24,237 nt of DNA. Origin: Desulfobulbaceae bacterium. Lineage in GTDB: Bacteria; Desulfobacterota; Desulfobulbia; Desulfobulbales; Desulfobulbaceae. Where the stretch lies: positions 118,045 through 142,281 of the forward strand of contig DNUE01000091.1 in NCBI GenBank assembly GCA_003508005.1. Direction: 5' to 3'. This document shows positions 1-5,842 of the stretch, piece by piece. The notes under the pieces were generated by a model. That model searched no databases and was not told the origin of the DNA. It saw nothing but the letters and a program-made list of their open reading frames with translations. The stretch's first letter is position 1. Every line of letters starts with the position of its first letter. Made by a program: the position numbers and the translations under genes.

Positions 1-41
1 CCGAACGACTCTCCCAGAGCCGCTACAGAGGGGCTGTGTCA
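1..41 (-). promoter_or_regulatory. Selenocysteine UGA codon and candidate bacterial SECIS stem-loop
   Basis: The TGA at 39-41 is followed on the minus strand by about 38 visible bases. They can fold with CUCU pairing to AGAG around an apical GGCUCU segment, which sits where AGGUCU lies in the E. coli fdhF SECIS when the two are aligned from the UGA. Bacterial SECIS elements lie immediately 3' of the UGA, so position fits. The fold was judged by eye only, so the UGA recoding is much more secure than the exact hairpin. Confidence 0.6.
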
Positions 42-626
42 GATGCGGGCCTGGTGGTCGATGTAGACCATACCCAGTGCGCGGCAACCGACGCTGATCG
101 TCCAGCACTCCTCGCTGAGGATGTTGGATGAACCGTAATGGCCGATGTTCTCCACCCGGTTGACCAACTGACCCTTATCGTTATGGGTGATGAACCCCTT
201 GTCACGGGAGTCCTTGTAGAGGCGGGCAATCCGCTTAAGTGACCAGTCCCAGTCCTTCTCCTCCCACTTGTTGCTCTTCGGCGCCCGGTAGAGGACCTTG
301 CGCAGACGGTGATCGTTGGTCTCTGACAGGCCGAAAATGCCGGCACCCTTGGCGCAGAGCGAGCCTTCGCTGATCGGATGATCGGGGTCGCCCTCGATGT
401 TGATGAGCTTGCCGGTCAGCTTGTCGGTGCTGCAGATGAGGCCGCAGCCCACGGAGCAGTAGCAGCATATGCTGGTCGACTGCCTGGCCGTCCTGATCCG
501 GTCCATCTTGGTCAGGCCCGCCGCATGGGCTTTCACGGCTGTGAGGTCCAGGCCAAGGGAGGACAGGGCTACCCCTGATCCTATTGCCCCGGACATTTTT
601 AAGAATCCCCTTCTGCTAATCTCCAT
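1..626 (-). CDS. fdnG: Formate dehydrogenase alpha subunit, Tat-exported selenoprotein (5' part)
   Basis: Catalytic subunit of a periplasmic molybdenum- or tungsten-dependent formate dehydrogenase that oxidises formate to CO2. Only the first ~208 codons lie in the window. The Tat signal motif SRRGFLK is at residues 4-10, followed by a hydrophobic stretch. The [4Fe-4S] ligands C54, C57, C61 and C91 follow, in the pattern CxxCxxxC...C. The frame meets TGA at 39-41 in the context DHQARI-TGA-HSPSVAALGESFG. This aligns with E. coli FdnG around its Sec196 (NQARV-U-HGPTVASLAPTFG), so the TGA is read as selenocysteine and the gene continues past the window edge. The start ATG at 626 has AAGGAG upstream with a rather long spacing. 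The gene is divergent from a ModE-like gene. The fdnG symbol is by similarity; fdhA or fdoG are equally possible names. Confidence 0.93.
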
Positions 627-766
627 AATGTCTTTTCTCCTTGAATGTCATCTGTTGATAAGCAATTGGTTATGTGCAAAAAAAATGCACTCGCCGGACA
701 TACTGTGAACGAATGTGTTGTGAGAGATAAATTTAAAAAAATTTTGCGCATTTTTTTTCTTTAATG

Positions 767-796
767 AATATACATGCCTAATATGACATATGTCAA
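767..796 (-). promoter_or_regulatory. Predicted fdh promoter with palindromic operator over the -35 box
   Basis: On the minus strand TTGACA (796-791) is followed after 18 bases by TATATT (772-767), a good sigma70-type pair about 140 bases upstream of the fdh start. The -35 box lies inside the perfect 12-bp palindrome TGACATATGTCA at 784-795. The same palindrome recurs at 7972-7983 in the same position relative to the promoter of the tupA-like gene. The overlap with the -35 box suggests a repressor or a competing activator site. The promoter and regulator are inferred; the palindrome is directly visible. Confidence 0.5.
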
Positions 797-907
797 GATG
801 GACATAATTAAAAAAATTATCCCAACTAAATCCTCTGAACATGGCTTTGCCAGGGGATATACACTTACCCCACTGTGCAAATTTATTTCTTCCTGAATTT
901 TTTTTTC

Positions 908-936
908 TTGCTCTTTTCTTTTTATTCCGTTATATT
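908..936 (+). promoter_or_regulatory. Possible promoter of the modE-like gene
   Basis: TTGCTC (908-913) is followed after 17 bases by TATATT (931-936). The -10 box matches the consensus at 5 of 6 positions, the -35 at only 3. The implied transcript start is about 10 bases before the ATG at 954. That would explain why no Shine-Dalgarno sequence is visible there. Confidence 0.35.
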
Positions 937-953
937 CTTGTAAATATATCGCT

Positions 954-1340
954 ATGGAAACTCATGACCATTACGAAAAATCAAATGGAAACGGTTCCTG
1001 CCGCTGGCGCGGACGGCTCTGGCTGGAAGGCCGTGACGGAACGTTTCTCGGCTACGGCAGGGTTGTTCTGCTTGAACGCATCAGGGACTGCGGCTCTATA
1101 TCACAGGCCGCCAAGTCGATGGACATGTCGTACAAACATTCCTGGGACCTGCTTGACTCCATGAACCGCCAAACCGGCCAAAAGCTGGTGGAAACAGTTC
1201 GGGGCGGCAAACAGGGAGGAGGAGCGAGCCTGACCCCGGCTGGGGAAAAGGCGATTGCAACGTTCTGGCGGTTTTATCGAAAATTTAAATTATTTTTGGA
1301 TGAAATGACGGAAGAACTTGGCGAAGATTTTTCCGAGTAA
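954..1340 (+). CDS. ModE-type winged-helix regulator, DNA-binding domain only
   Basis: A 128-residue protein corresponding to the N-terminal LysR-like winged-helix domain of ModE, the molybdate-responsive regulator. The family core spans about residues 20-105: a WLEGRDG turn, then GRVVLLERIRDCGSISQAAK (recognition region continuing with MSYKHSWDLLD), the GGKQGGG wing and the LTPAGEKA segment. The C-terminal TOBE/Mop molybdate-binding domains of full ModE (about 260 residues) are missing, so this protein probably cannot bind oxyanion by itself in the classical way. The start at 954 has no visible Shine-Dalgarno sequence and no upstream in-frame alternative was seen. It lies 86 bases ahead of modA and is co-directional, so it probably regulates modABC, and possibly fdh on the other side of the shared gap. 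Confidence 0.85.
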   Translation: METHDHYEKSNGNGSCRWRGRLWLEGRDGTFLGYGRVVLLERIRDCGSISQAAKSMDMSYKHSWDLLDSMNRQTGQKLVETVRGGKQGGGASLTPAGEKAIATFWRFYRKFKLFLDEMTEELGEDFSE

Positions 1341-1344
1341 CCAA

Positions 1345-1379
1345 GCCCGGTTTCTGATCTGCAGAAAAAATTGCCGGGC
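1345..1379 (+). promoter_or_regulatory. Nested inverted repeat between the modE-like gene and modA
   Basis: GCCCGG (1345-1350) pairs with CCGGGC (1374-1379). Inside it TTTCTG (1351-1356) pairs with CAGAAA (1362-1367) around ATCTG. The structure starts four bases after the upstream stop codon. It has no T-run after it, so it may be a weak attenuator, an mRNA-stabilising hairpin or an operator. Its function is not established. Confidence 0.35.
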
Positions 1380-1426
1380 CGGCTACAACCCATCACTTTC
1401 TCGACAAATTTTACCAGGAAATGACT

Positions 1427-2206
1427 ATGCAAAGCAAACTGCTTACCCTGTTGTCCCTTCTCAGTTTCTGCCTCCTGTTGTCACTGCCGGCCCGGGCTGA
1501 AGAAGTGCGGCTCTCGGTTGCGGCCAGCCTGAAAGACGCGGTCAACGAGATTGCCGCCGCTTTCCGGCAAGCCAATCCCCAGGTCTCGATTGTTCCCAAT
1601 TTCGGTTCCTCAGGTTCGCTCGCCAAACAGATCACCCAGGGAGCCCCTGCCGACCTCTTTATTTCAGCCAATCCAGAATGGATAGATTTTCTCGTAAAGG
1701 AAGGGAAAGTTTTCCCGGACACCGTGCGCATCTTTACCTACAACATTCTTGTTATCGTCGGCCCCAAGACAACGCGGATAACCTCTCTCGCCGACCTGAA
1801 AAATCTGGAGCGCGTCGCACTCGGCAGTCCAAAAAGCGTTCCGGCCGGCCAGTACGCCGAGCAGGCTATGCGGGCCGCCGGTGTATATGAAGAACTTGTC
1901 GCTGCGAACAAATTGGTAATGGCCAAGGACGTCCGCGAGGCACTGCTGTATGCCGACCGCGGAGAGGTGGACGGGGCCTTTGTCTACCGGACCGATGCTC
2001 TCCTGGCAAAAAACACCGAGATCCTCTATAGCGTGCCCGCCGGGATGCATGACCGCGTTTCGTATCTTCTTGCCCTGACCAAGGAAGGAGCCCTGAATGC
2101 TGCCGCCAGAGATTTCTCCGCTTTCCTGGGAAGCCCTGCTGCTGTTCACATTCTCGAACGATACGGCTTTGACACCGATATGGACAGGGGCAAAGCGGAA
2201 AAATAG
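1427..2206 (+). CDS. modA: Molybdate ABC transporter, periplasmic substrate-binding protein
   Basis: Periplasmic molybdate/tungstate-binding component of the ModABC importer. It is 259 residues, the usual length. A signal peptide covers residues 1-24, ending in PARA before EEVRLSVAASL. Family features include SVAASLKDA and FGSSGSLAKQI, which carry the serines that contact the oxyanion in ModA structures. QGAPADLFISANPEW and the late GEVDGAFVYRTDA segment also match. ATG 1427 was chosen over ATG 1421 because AGGA at about 1416-1419 gives it a normal 7-base spacing; the upstream ATG is almost on top of that site. It is first in a modA-modB-modC run and lies 24 bases before modB. Confidence 0.95.
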   Translation: MQSKLLTLLSLLSFCLLLSLPARAEEVRLSVAASLKDAVNEIAAAFRQANPQVSIVPNFGSSGSLAKQITQGAPADLFISANPEWIDFLVKEGKVFPDTVRIFTYNILVIVGPKTTRITSLADLKNLERVALGSPKSVPAGQYAEQAMRAAGVYEELVAANKLVMAKDVREALLYADRGEVDGAFVYRTDALLAKNTEILYSVPAGMHDRVSYLLALTKEGALNAAARDFSAFLGSPAAVHILERYGFDTDMDRGKAEK

Positions 2207-2230
2207 CAGGCCAACGAACTACCGCTCACA

Positions 2231-2923
2231 ATGCTCCTTTCCCCCCAGGACATGCAGGCGGTCTGGCTGTCGATCAAGGTTGCCACCACCGCCACCCTGG
2301 TTACCGCCCCTTTCGGGTTCGGGATCGCCTACTTTTTCTCCTTCGCGCGGATGCCGGGCAAATACCTGCTGGAGTGCCTGGTGAACCTCCCCCTGGTCCT
2401 GCCGCCGGTGGTGGTCGGCTACCTCCTTCTCCTCTTCTTCGGCCAATCGGGCTTTGCCGGGCCTCTTCTCAAATTTTTCGATCTGCGGATCATCTTCACC
2501 CTCACCGGTGCGGTTATCGCTTCGGCGGTGGTCGGCTTTCCCCTGCTTGTCCGGGCCATCCGCATCGGCATGGATAATATCGACATCCATTACATCCAGG
2601 CAGCGCGGACCCTGGGAGCCGGTCGGTTGGACACCCTGCTGACCATTATTCTTCCCCTTTCAGGCAGGGCCATCCTGGCCGGCATGACCCTGATGTTTGC
2701 CAGAAGCCTGGGTGAATTCGGCGCCACCATTATCCTGGCCGGCAATATTCCCGGAGTCACCCAGACCATCCCCCTGGCCATCTACGACTACGCCAATACC
2801 CCAGACGGAGACCGGATGGCCATGTCTCTCTGCCTGGTGTCCATCGCCCTTTCTTTTGCAGTTCTGCTGGCAAGCGAAGCCCTCGCACGTTCCTTCCGCA
2901 AAGGGTCTGCCGATGCTCCTTGA
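2231..2923 (+). CDS. modB: Molybdate ABC transporter, inner-membrane permease
   Basis: A 230-residue permease of the ModB family with about five to six hydrophobic segments. The first is near residues 11-37 and the last near 197-217. The cytoplasmic EAA coupling loop that docks on the ATPase is visible as QAARTLGAGRLDTLLTIILP at about residues 124-143, followed by the typical RSLGEFGATIILAGN. The start ATG at 2231 has only a poor Shine-Dalgarno match but begins at the usual family N-terminus (LSPQDMQAVWLSIKVA). The stop codon overlaps the start of modC by 11 bases, suggesting translational coupling. Confidence 0.95.
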   Translation: MLLSPQDMQAVWLSIKVATTATLVTAPFGFGIAYFFSFARMPGKYLLECLVNLPLVLPPVVVGYLLLLFFGQSGFAGPLLKFFDLRIIFTLTGAVIASAVVGFPLLVRAIRIGMDNIDIHYIQAARTLGAGRLDTLLTIILPLSGRAILAGMTLMFARSLGEFGATIILAGNIPGVTQTIPLAIYDYANTPDGDRMAMSLCLVSIALSFAVLLASEALARSFRKGSADAP

Positions 2924-3968
2924 GGTATCCGCAGAAAAACGGTTCGGCAACTTCCTGTTGGATGCCGAATTTGCCTTGGACTGCAAGAGGTGTGGCATTT
3001 TCGGCCCTTCCGGCAGCGGCAAATCAACCCTCGTCCATATGCTGGCAGGACTCCTCAAGCCCGACCGGGGCAAAATCAGCATAGCCGGGACCCCGGTATT
3101 TGACGCCGCCAGGGGCATCAATATCCCGCCGGAGAAAAGACGGGTCGGACTGGTATTTCAGCACTCCCATCTTTTCCCGAACATGAGTGTCCAGGCCAAC
3201 CTCTACTATGGCTGGCGTCGCACAAGAAAATCGGACCGGAAAATCGGCCCGGGGGCCCTCACCACCGCCCTCAACCTTGACCATCTGCTGAAGCGGGACG
3301 TGAACAGCCTTTCGGGTGGTGAACGCCGGCGGGTAGCCGTTGGCCGGACCCTCCTTGCCTGCCCGCGCCTCATTCTTCTTGATGAGCCGCTAACCGGCCT
3401 CGACGCGGAACTGAAAAGCCAGATCATGCCCTACCTGAAAAAGGTCTTTACCGAATTTGACGTGCCTATGCTCTTTATCAGCCATTCACTGCAGGAAATG
3501 CGCCTGATGACCGATGAGGTCCTGATCCCTGAGAATGGGTGTTGCCGGAAAAGGATGAGCACCGAGGAACTGGCCCGCAGCAGCATGACATCCGTCCCCC
3601 GGAGCTATGTCAACCTGCTCACCCTGCGCAGGCCGCAGGCACATAACGATATATGGATTTACAGCTGGGGAGATGAAAAGCTGAGACTCATTGAGCCCGG
3701 GGAGCCCGGCGACAATCTTTTTGAACTGGGCGCCAGTGATATCACCCTCTTCAAGCGTCACCCGGAGGCAACCAGCGCCCGCAACATACTGCCCTGCAAG
3801 GTCGTTGAAATTTTTGGATCCGGCGGCCGGGTCGGCGTCGAACTTGAGGGAGGAGGGGGCAGACTGGTCTCCCAGATCGTCCACGAATCGGTTCGCGAAC
3901 TGGACATCCAAAATGGGTCGGAATTATTCGCAGTTATTAAGGCTTCCGCATTCCGCAAAATCTGTTAA
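2913..3968 (+). CDS. modC: Molybdate ABC transporter, ATP-binding protein
   Basis: ATPase subunit of ModABC, 351 residues, typical length. The N-terminal nucleotide-binding domain has Walker A GPSGSGKS at residues 31-38, the Q-loop in VFQHSHLFPN (81-90), the signature LSGGE at 133-137, Walker B LILLDEP at 153-159 and the switch His191 in FISHS. The C-terminal part is a Mop/TOBE-like domain (SARNILPCKVVEIFGSGG onward) that in this family binds molybdate and can trans-inhibit transport. The frame is open far upstream, but ATG 2913 gives the normal N-terminus (MLLEVSAEKRFG) and an 11-base overlap with modB. It is convergent with the padR-like gene, with 37 bases between stop codons. Confidence 0.95.
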   Translation: MLLEVSAEKRFGNFLLDAEFALDCKRCGIFGPSGSGKSTLVHMLAGLLKPDRGKISIAGTPVFDAARGINIPPEKRRVGLVFQHSHLFPNMSVQANLYYGWRRTRKSDRKIGPGALTTALNLDHLLKRDVNSLSGGERRRVAVGRTLLACPRLILLDEPLTGLDAELKSQIMPYLKKVFTEFDVPMLFISHSLQEMRLMTDEVLIPENGCCRKRMSTEELARSSMTSVPRSYVNLLTLRRPQAHNDIWIYSWGDEKLRLIEPGEPGDNLFELGASDITLFKRHPEATSARNILPCKVVEIFGSGGRVGVELEGGGGRLVSQIVHESVRELDIQNGSELFAVIKASAFRKIC

Positions 3969-4005
3969 GCAAAATCGTTTGGCCCCCCAAGCCAGTCGTA
4001 TCTTG

Positions 4006-4359
4006 TTACCCCTCCTTCCGGTACCTCTGAACAAAGGCCTGCAGCTTGGACGCCTGCAACTCCATGTACCTGACCCACAGTTCCAGTACCTCCCTGCCCT
4101 CCTCAGTTATGGTATAGATCCGTTTTGCCGCGCCCGCATCCTGGGTTTCCCACTCGGAGCGGACAAGGTTATCCTCTTCCATCTGCCGCAAATGGCGGTA
4201 AATCATCCCGGGCGGCGCAGCGCCTTCAATGAAACCGTACCGCTGAATCGTATTTATCAATTCATACCCGTAGGAAGGACTGGCGTTCAATCCCAGGAGA
4301 ATCGATGCCTGGATATAACGCTCCTGGCGGCCGGAACCGGGAGTATTCTTTTCTTCCAT
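4006..4359 (-). CDS. PadR-family transcriptional regulator
   Basis: A 117-residue PadR-type winged-helix protein. The core is visible as ASILLGLNASPSYGYELI, then PPGMIYRHLRQMEEDNLV (recognition helix), RIYTITEEGREVLELW (wing) and a C-terminal dimerisation helix rich in Q and K. PadR proteins usually repress a neighbouring divergent gene and are released by a small ligand. ATG 4359 was chosen because AGGAGG lies five bases upstream; an in-frame GTG at 4365 would overlap that site. A perfect inverted repeat lies 16 bases upstream, in the gap shared with the divergent small gene at 4461, the usual place for PadR autoregulation. The ligand is unknown; position beside modABC suggests a role in Mo/W physiology. 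Confidence 0.9.
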   Translation of the reverse strand: MEEKNTPGSGRQERYIQASILLGLNASPSYGYELINTIQRYGFIEGAAPPGMIYRHLRQMEEDNLVRSEWETQDAGAAKRIYTITEEGREVLELWVRYMELQASKLQAFVQRYRKEG

Positions 4360-4369
4360 AAACACCTCC

Positions 4370-4398
4370 TTGACATATATCCCTAAAGGATATATTAA
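4370..4398 (+). promoter_or_regulatory. Promoter of the small gene with embedded PadR-type operator
   Basis: ATATATCC (4375-4382) and GGATATAT (4388-4395) form a perfect 8-bp inverted repeat around CTAAA, the ATAT-rich type bound by many PadR proteins. TTGACA (4370-4375) with TATTAA (4393-4398) at 17-base spacing makes a plausible rightward promoter that the repeat would occlude. A near-copy of the site (21 of 24 bases over 4372-4395) occurs at 8119-8142. Operator function is inferred from sequence and position. Confidence 0.6.
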
Positions 4399-4460
4399 TA
4401 ATTATAAACAATGGTACCATACAACAGCGTTCAAACCAATTAAACTCCAGGAGGACTGCC

Positions 4461-4676
4461 ATGAGCAAGTTATTTGTACGGGAAAGAAGAAGGATTGAGG
4501 AAGGTGAAAAAAAACCACGTTTTCGCGTTGTTGGTGTTACTGGCGGGGACCTGAAAGTGTATGCAGAGCATATCCGGAAGACCGAGCTTGAAGCAATAGC
4601 CGCAGAAACAGGTTCGCAGATTGTGTATCTGCCCACCCACGGAACCGGCAAAAAAGACGGCTCCAAATCCAGATAA
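4461..4676 (+). CDS. Small conserved-looking protein of unknown function, PadR-adjacent
   Basis: A 71-residue soluble protein I do not recognise. It is preceded by a strong Shine-Dalgarno sequence, AGGAGG with an optimal spacing to ATG 4461, so it is very likely translated. It is highly charged: a basic N-terminal RERRRIEEGEKKPRFR, a central RVVGVTGGDLKVYAEHIRK that could form a strand-turn-helix, then ELEAIAAETGSQIVYLPTH and a basic tail GTGKKDGSKSR. No cysteines, signal peptide or membrane segment are seen. It is divergent from the padR-like gene and shares its operator region, so it is the most likely PadR target. It lies between molybdate import and molybdenum storage genes; any role there is inference only. 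Confidence 0.75.
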   Translation: MSKLFVRERRRIEEGEKKPRFRVVGVTGGDLKVYAEHIRKTELEAIAAETGSQIVYLPTHGTGKKDGSKSR

Positions 4677-4677
4677 C

Positions 4678-4710
4678 CTGCCGCAGTATCTCCGAGGCAG
4701 ATGCGGCCAG
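4678..4710 (+). terminator. Hairpin just after the small gene
   Basis: CTGCCGCA (4678-4685) pairs with TGCGG(C)CAG (4702-4710), with one bulged C. It begins one base after the small gene's stop codon. A T-rich stretch follows only at about 4720-4730, so termination here is plausible but not textbook. Confidence 0.4.
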
Positions 4711-4730
4711 CGTCAACAGATTTATTTTAT

Positions 4731-4763
4731 TGTGGCAGTATCTTCGCGGAAGATACTGCCACA
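4731..4763. terminator. Perfect 15-bp hairpin between convergent genes
   Basis: TGTGGCAGTATCTTC (4731-4745) and GAAGATACTGCCACA (4749-4763) are exact reverse complements with a GCG loop. The hairpin lies 8 bases past the stop codon of the molybdenum storage gene and downstream of the convergent small gene. There is no T-run on either side, so it could be a factor-dependent terminator or an mRNA 3'-end stabiliser. It shares the core GCAGTATCT with the preceding imperfect hairpin. Confidence 0.55.
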
Positions 4764-4771
4764 GGCACTGT

Positions 4772-5626
4772 TTACTTGTGGATTATGGTCCCGACCTGTT
4801 TGCCTTCAAGCGCTTGGCGGATAAGCTTAGGCCGGTTCAGGGCATCGATGATTTGAAGCTCTTTCAGACATTTGGCCTGCTTCAGCATCCTGAGTATCGG
4901 CCGTTCGATGATCAAGTCGTCCAAATCAAGGGCGATGAGTTCATCAACGGAAACCCTGCTGAAGAACTTTAAACCTTTCTTGGTACCTTTTTTTGCCTTC
5001 TTGGGGTCTCGTTCATAGAGACCGGTTTCATCTTTGAGATAGATAAGGCTCCTTGCCCCGATATTTTCCGCAAGAAGAAAGGCACCACAATCGGTCCGAT
5101 GCGGGGGGATGGAGCCGAACTCCGCCGGGTGTTCGAAGAATCCGTAGGGCGGGATACCATAGGTGATCGGCAAATATCCCTGGCGGCAGAACATGGTCAA
5201 CTGCTCAAGATTGTCGCCGTGACCTATTTTTACCCCGCCGTGTTTTGCCAGAAGGACAGAAAGCATCTCGGCGTTCTGCCATGACACCTTGTCCCCAAGT
5301 TTCGAAAGAACGCCGGTAGGCATGCCGAGGTCGACCCCGATGTTGTAGACATGCCGTGCCCTCGTGCCGCCGCCAGTCATGACAAGCAGTTTATAGTCGT
5401 CCTTGAGTTTTATCAGTTCATCAACAATAGGAAGAATAGCCTTTGCCCCCCTATCCATGATGCTCTGACCGCCGATTTTCAGTACGTTGATGTCCGGATG
5501 CATTCGAAAATACTCTCCGGATTCGGTCGTTTTCAGGAACTCCTTGCTAACAAGTGATTCTCCCATCATTGGCGAATCGATATGCAGTCTTCCCTTGCTG
5601 TCACCTTCTTTGATCAATTTTGCCAT
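4772..5626 (-). CDS. Molybdenum storage protein subunit (MosA/MosB family)
   Basis: A 284-residue amino-acid-kinase-fold protein resembling the alpha and beta subunits of the Azotobacter vinelandii molybdenum storage protein. That protein packs polyoxomolybdate clusters in an ATP-dependent way inside a hexameric cage. Matching segments are VLKIGGQSIMDRGAKAILP (from residue 48), TGGGTRARHVYNIGVDLG (84-101), the cage-lining region PPYGFFEHP (159-167), IPPHRTDCGAFLLAE (173-187), LKDETGLYERDP (197-208) and the C-terminal VGTIIHK. The hydrophilic first ~45 residues form an extension. Azotobacter uses two different subunits; only one gene is seen here, so a homohexamer or a distant partner gene is expected. 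The Shine-Dalgarno sequence GAGGAGG precedes ATG 5626. A TiaS-like gene precedes it on the same strand. UMP kinase is a less likely alternative given the cage motifs. Confidence 0.88.
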   Translation of the reverse strand: MAKLIKEGDSKGRLHIDSPMMGESLVSKEFLKTTESGEYFRMHPDINVLKIGGQSIMDRGAKAILPIVDELIKLKDDYKLLVMTGGGTRARHVYNIGVDLGMPTGVLSKLGDKVSWQNAEMLSVLLAKHGGVKIGHGDNLEQLTMFCRQGYLPITYGIPPYGFFEHPAEFGSIPPHRTDCGAFLLAENIGARSLIYLKDETGLYERDPKKAKKGTKKGLKFFSRVSVDELIALDLDDLIIERPILRMLKQAKCLKELQIIDALNRPKLIRQALEGKQVGTIIHK

Positions 5627-5638
5627 ATTTCCTCCTCG

Positions 5639-5842
5639 TTACAGGCCGGCATCTTCTGCCAGCCTTGGTTCCGCATCAACCTCTTCCTGGATATCAACCA
5701 GTATATTCTATCTGGGAGAGAATTCCAGTTTTTTTGCCGAGAGCACACCAAGCAGGGCCCCCTGCGGGTCTAATAGGCTTTTGCTTCCTGGCTTGTCAAG
5801 GTCCTGAACCTGGCATTCCCTCCGCCACCATGCCCGTTGCAT
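5639..5842 (-). pseudogene. Protein-like reading frame interrupted by one amber codon
   Basis: In the -1 frame relative to the TiaS-like gene, an ATG at 5842 opens a frame of 67 sense-or-amber codons that ends at TAA 5639-5641. That TAA lies 12 bases before the storage-protein start, just ahead of its Shine-Dalgarno sequence. The frame is broken only by TAG at 5708-5710. The segments around the break read naturally, LLDPQGALLGVLSAKKLEF then SPR-TAG-NILVDIQEEVDAEPRL, and a single C-to-T change of CAG would create the TAG. It may be the lost C-terminus of the TiaS-like protein (frameshift plus nonsense) or a small inactivated gene. It may also be chance. I see no Shine-Dalgarno sequence for its own start. 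Confidence 0.3.

Larger units (their letters stand above)
627..953. other. AT-rich divergent intergenic region (fdh / modE-like)
   Basis: This 327-base gap separates the divergent fdh and modE-like genes. It is strongly AT-rich with T-tracts around 751-759 and 900-907. It holds the predicted fdh promoter and its palindrome. A possible promoter for the modE-like gene is also present. I see no convincing protein-coding frame in it. Confidence 0.7.

Noticed and set aside
648..842. Open frame in the fdh/modE-like gap on the minus strand
   Set aside because: AT-rich, Asn/Phe/Lys-rich composition without family features, covering the predicted promoter.
2697..2912. Upstream extension of the modC frame
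   Set aside because: It overlaps the conserved C-terminal part of modB in another frame; modC homologues begin near ATG 2913.
4360..4365. GTG start for the padR gene
   Set aside because: It overlaps the AGGAGG ribosome-binding site; ATG 4359 has correct spacing.
5708..5710. TAG as a pyrrolysine codon
   Set aside because: No pylTS genes are visible, the protein family is unknown, and a single C-to-T change is the simpler explanation.
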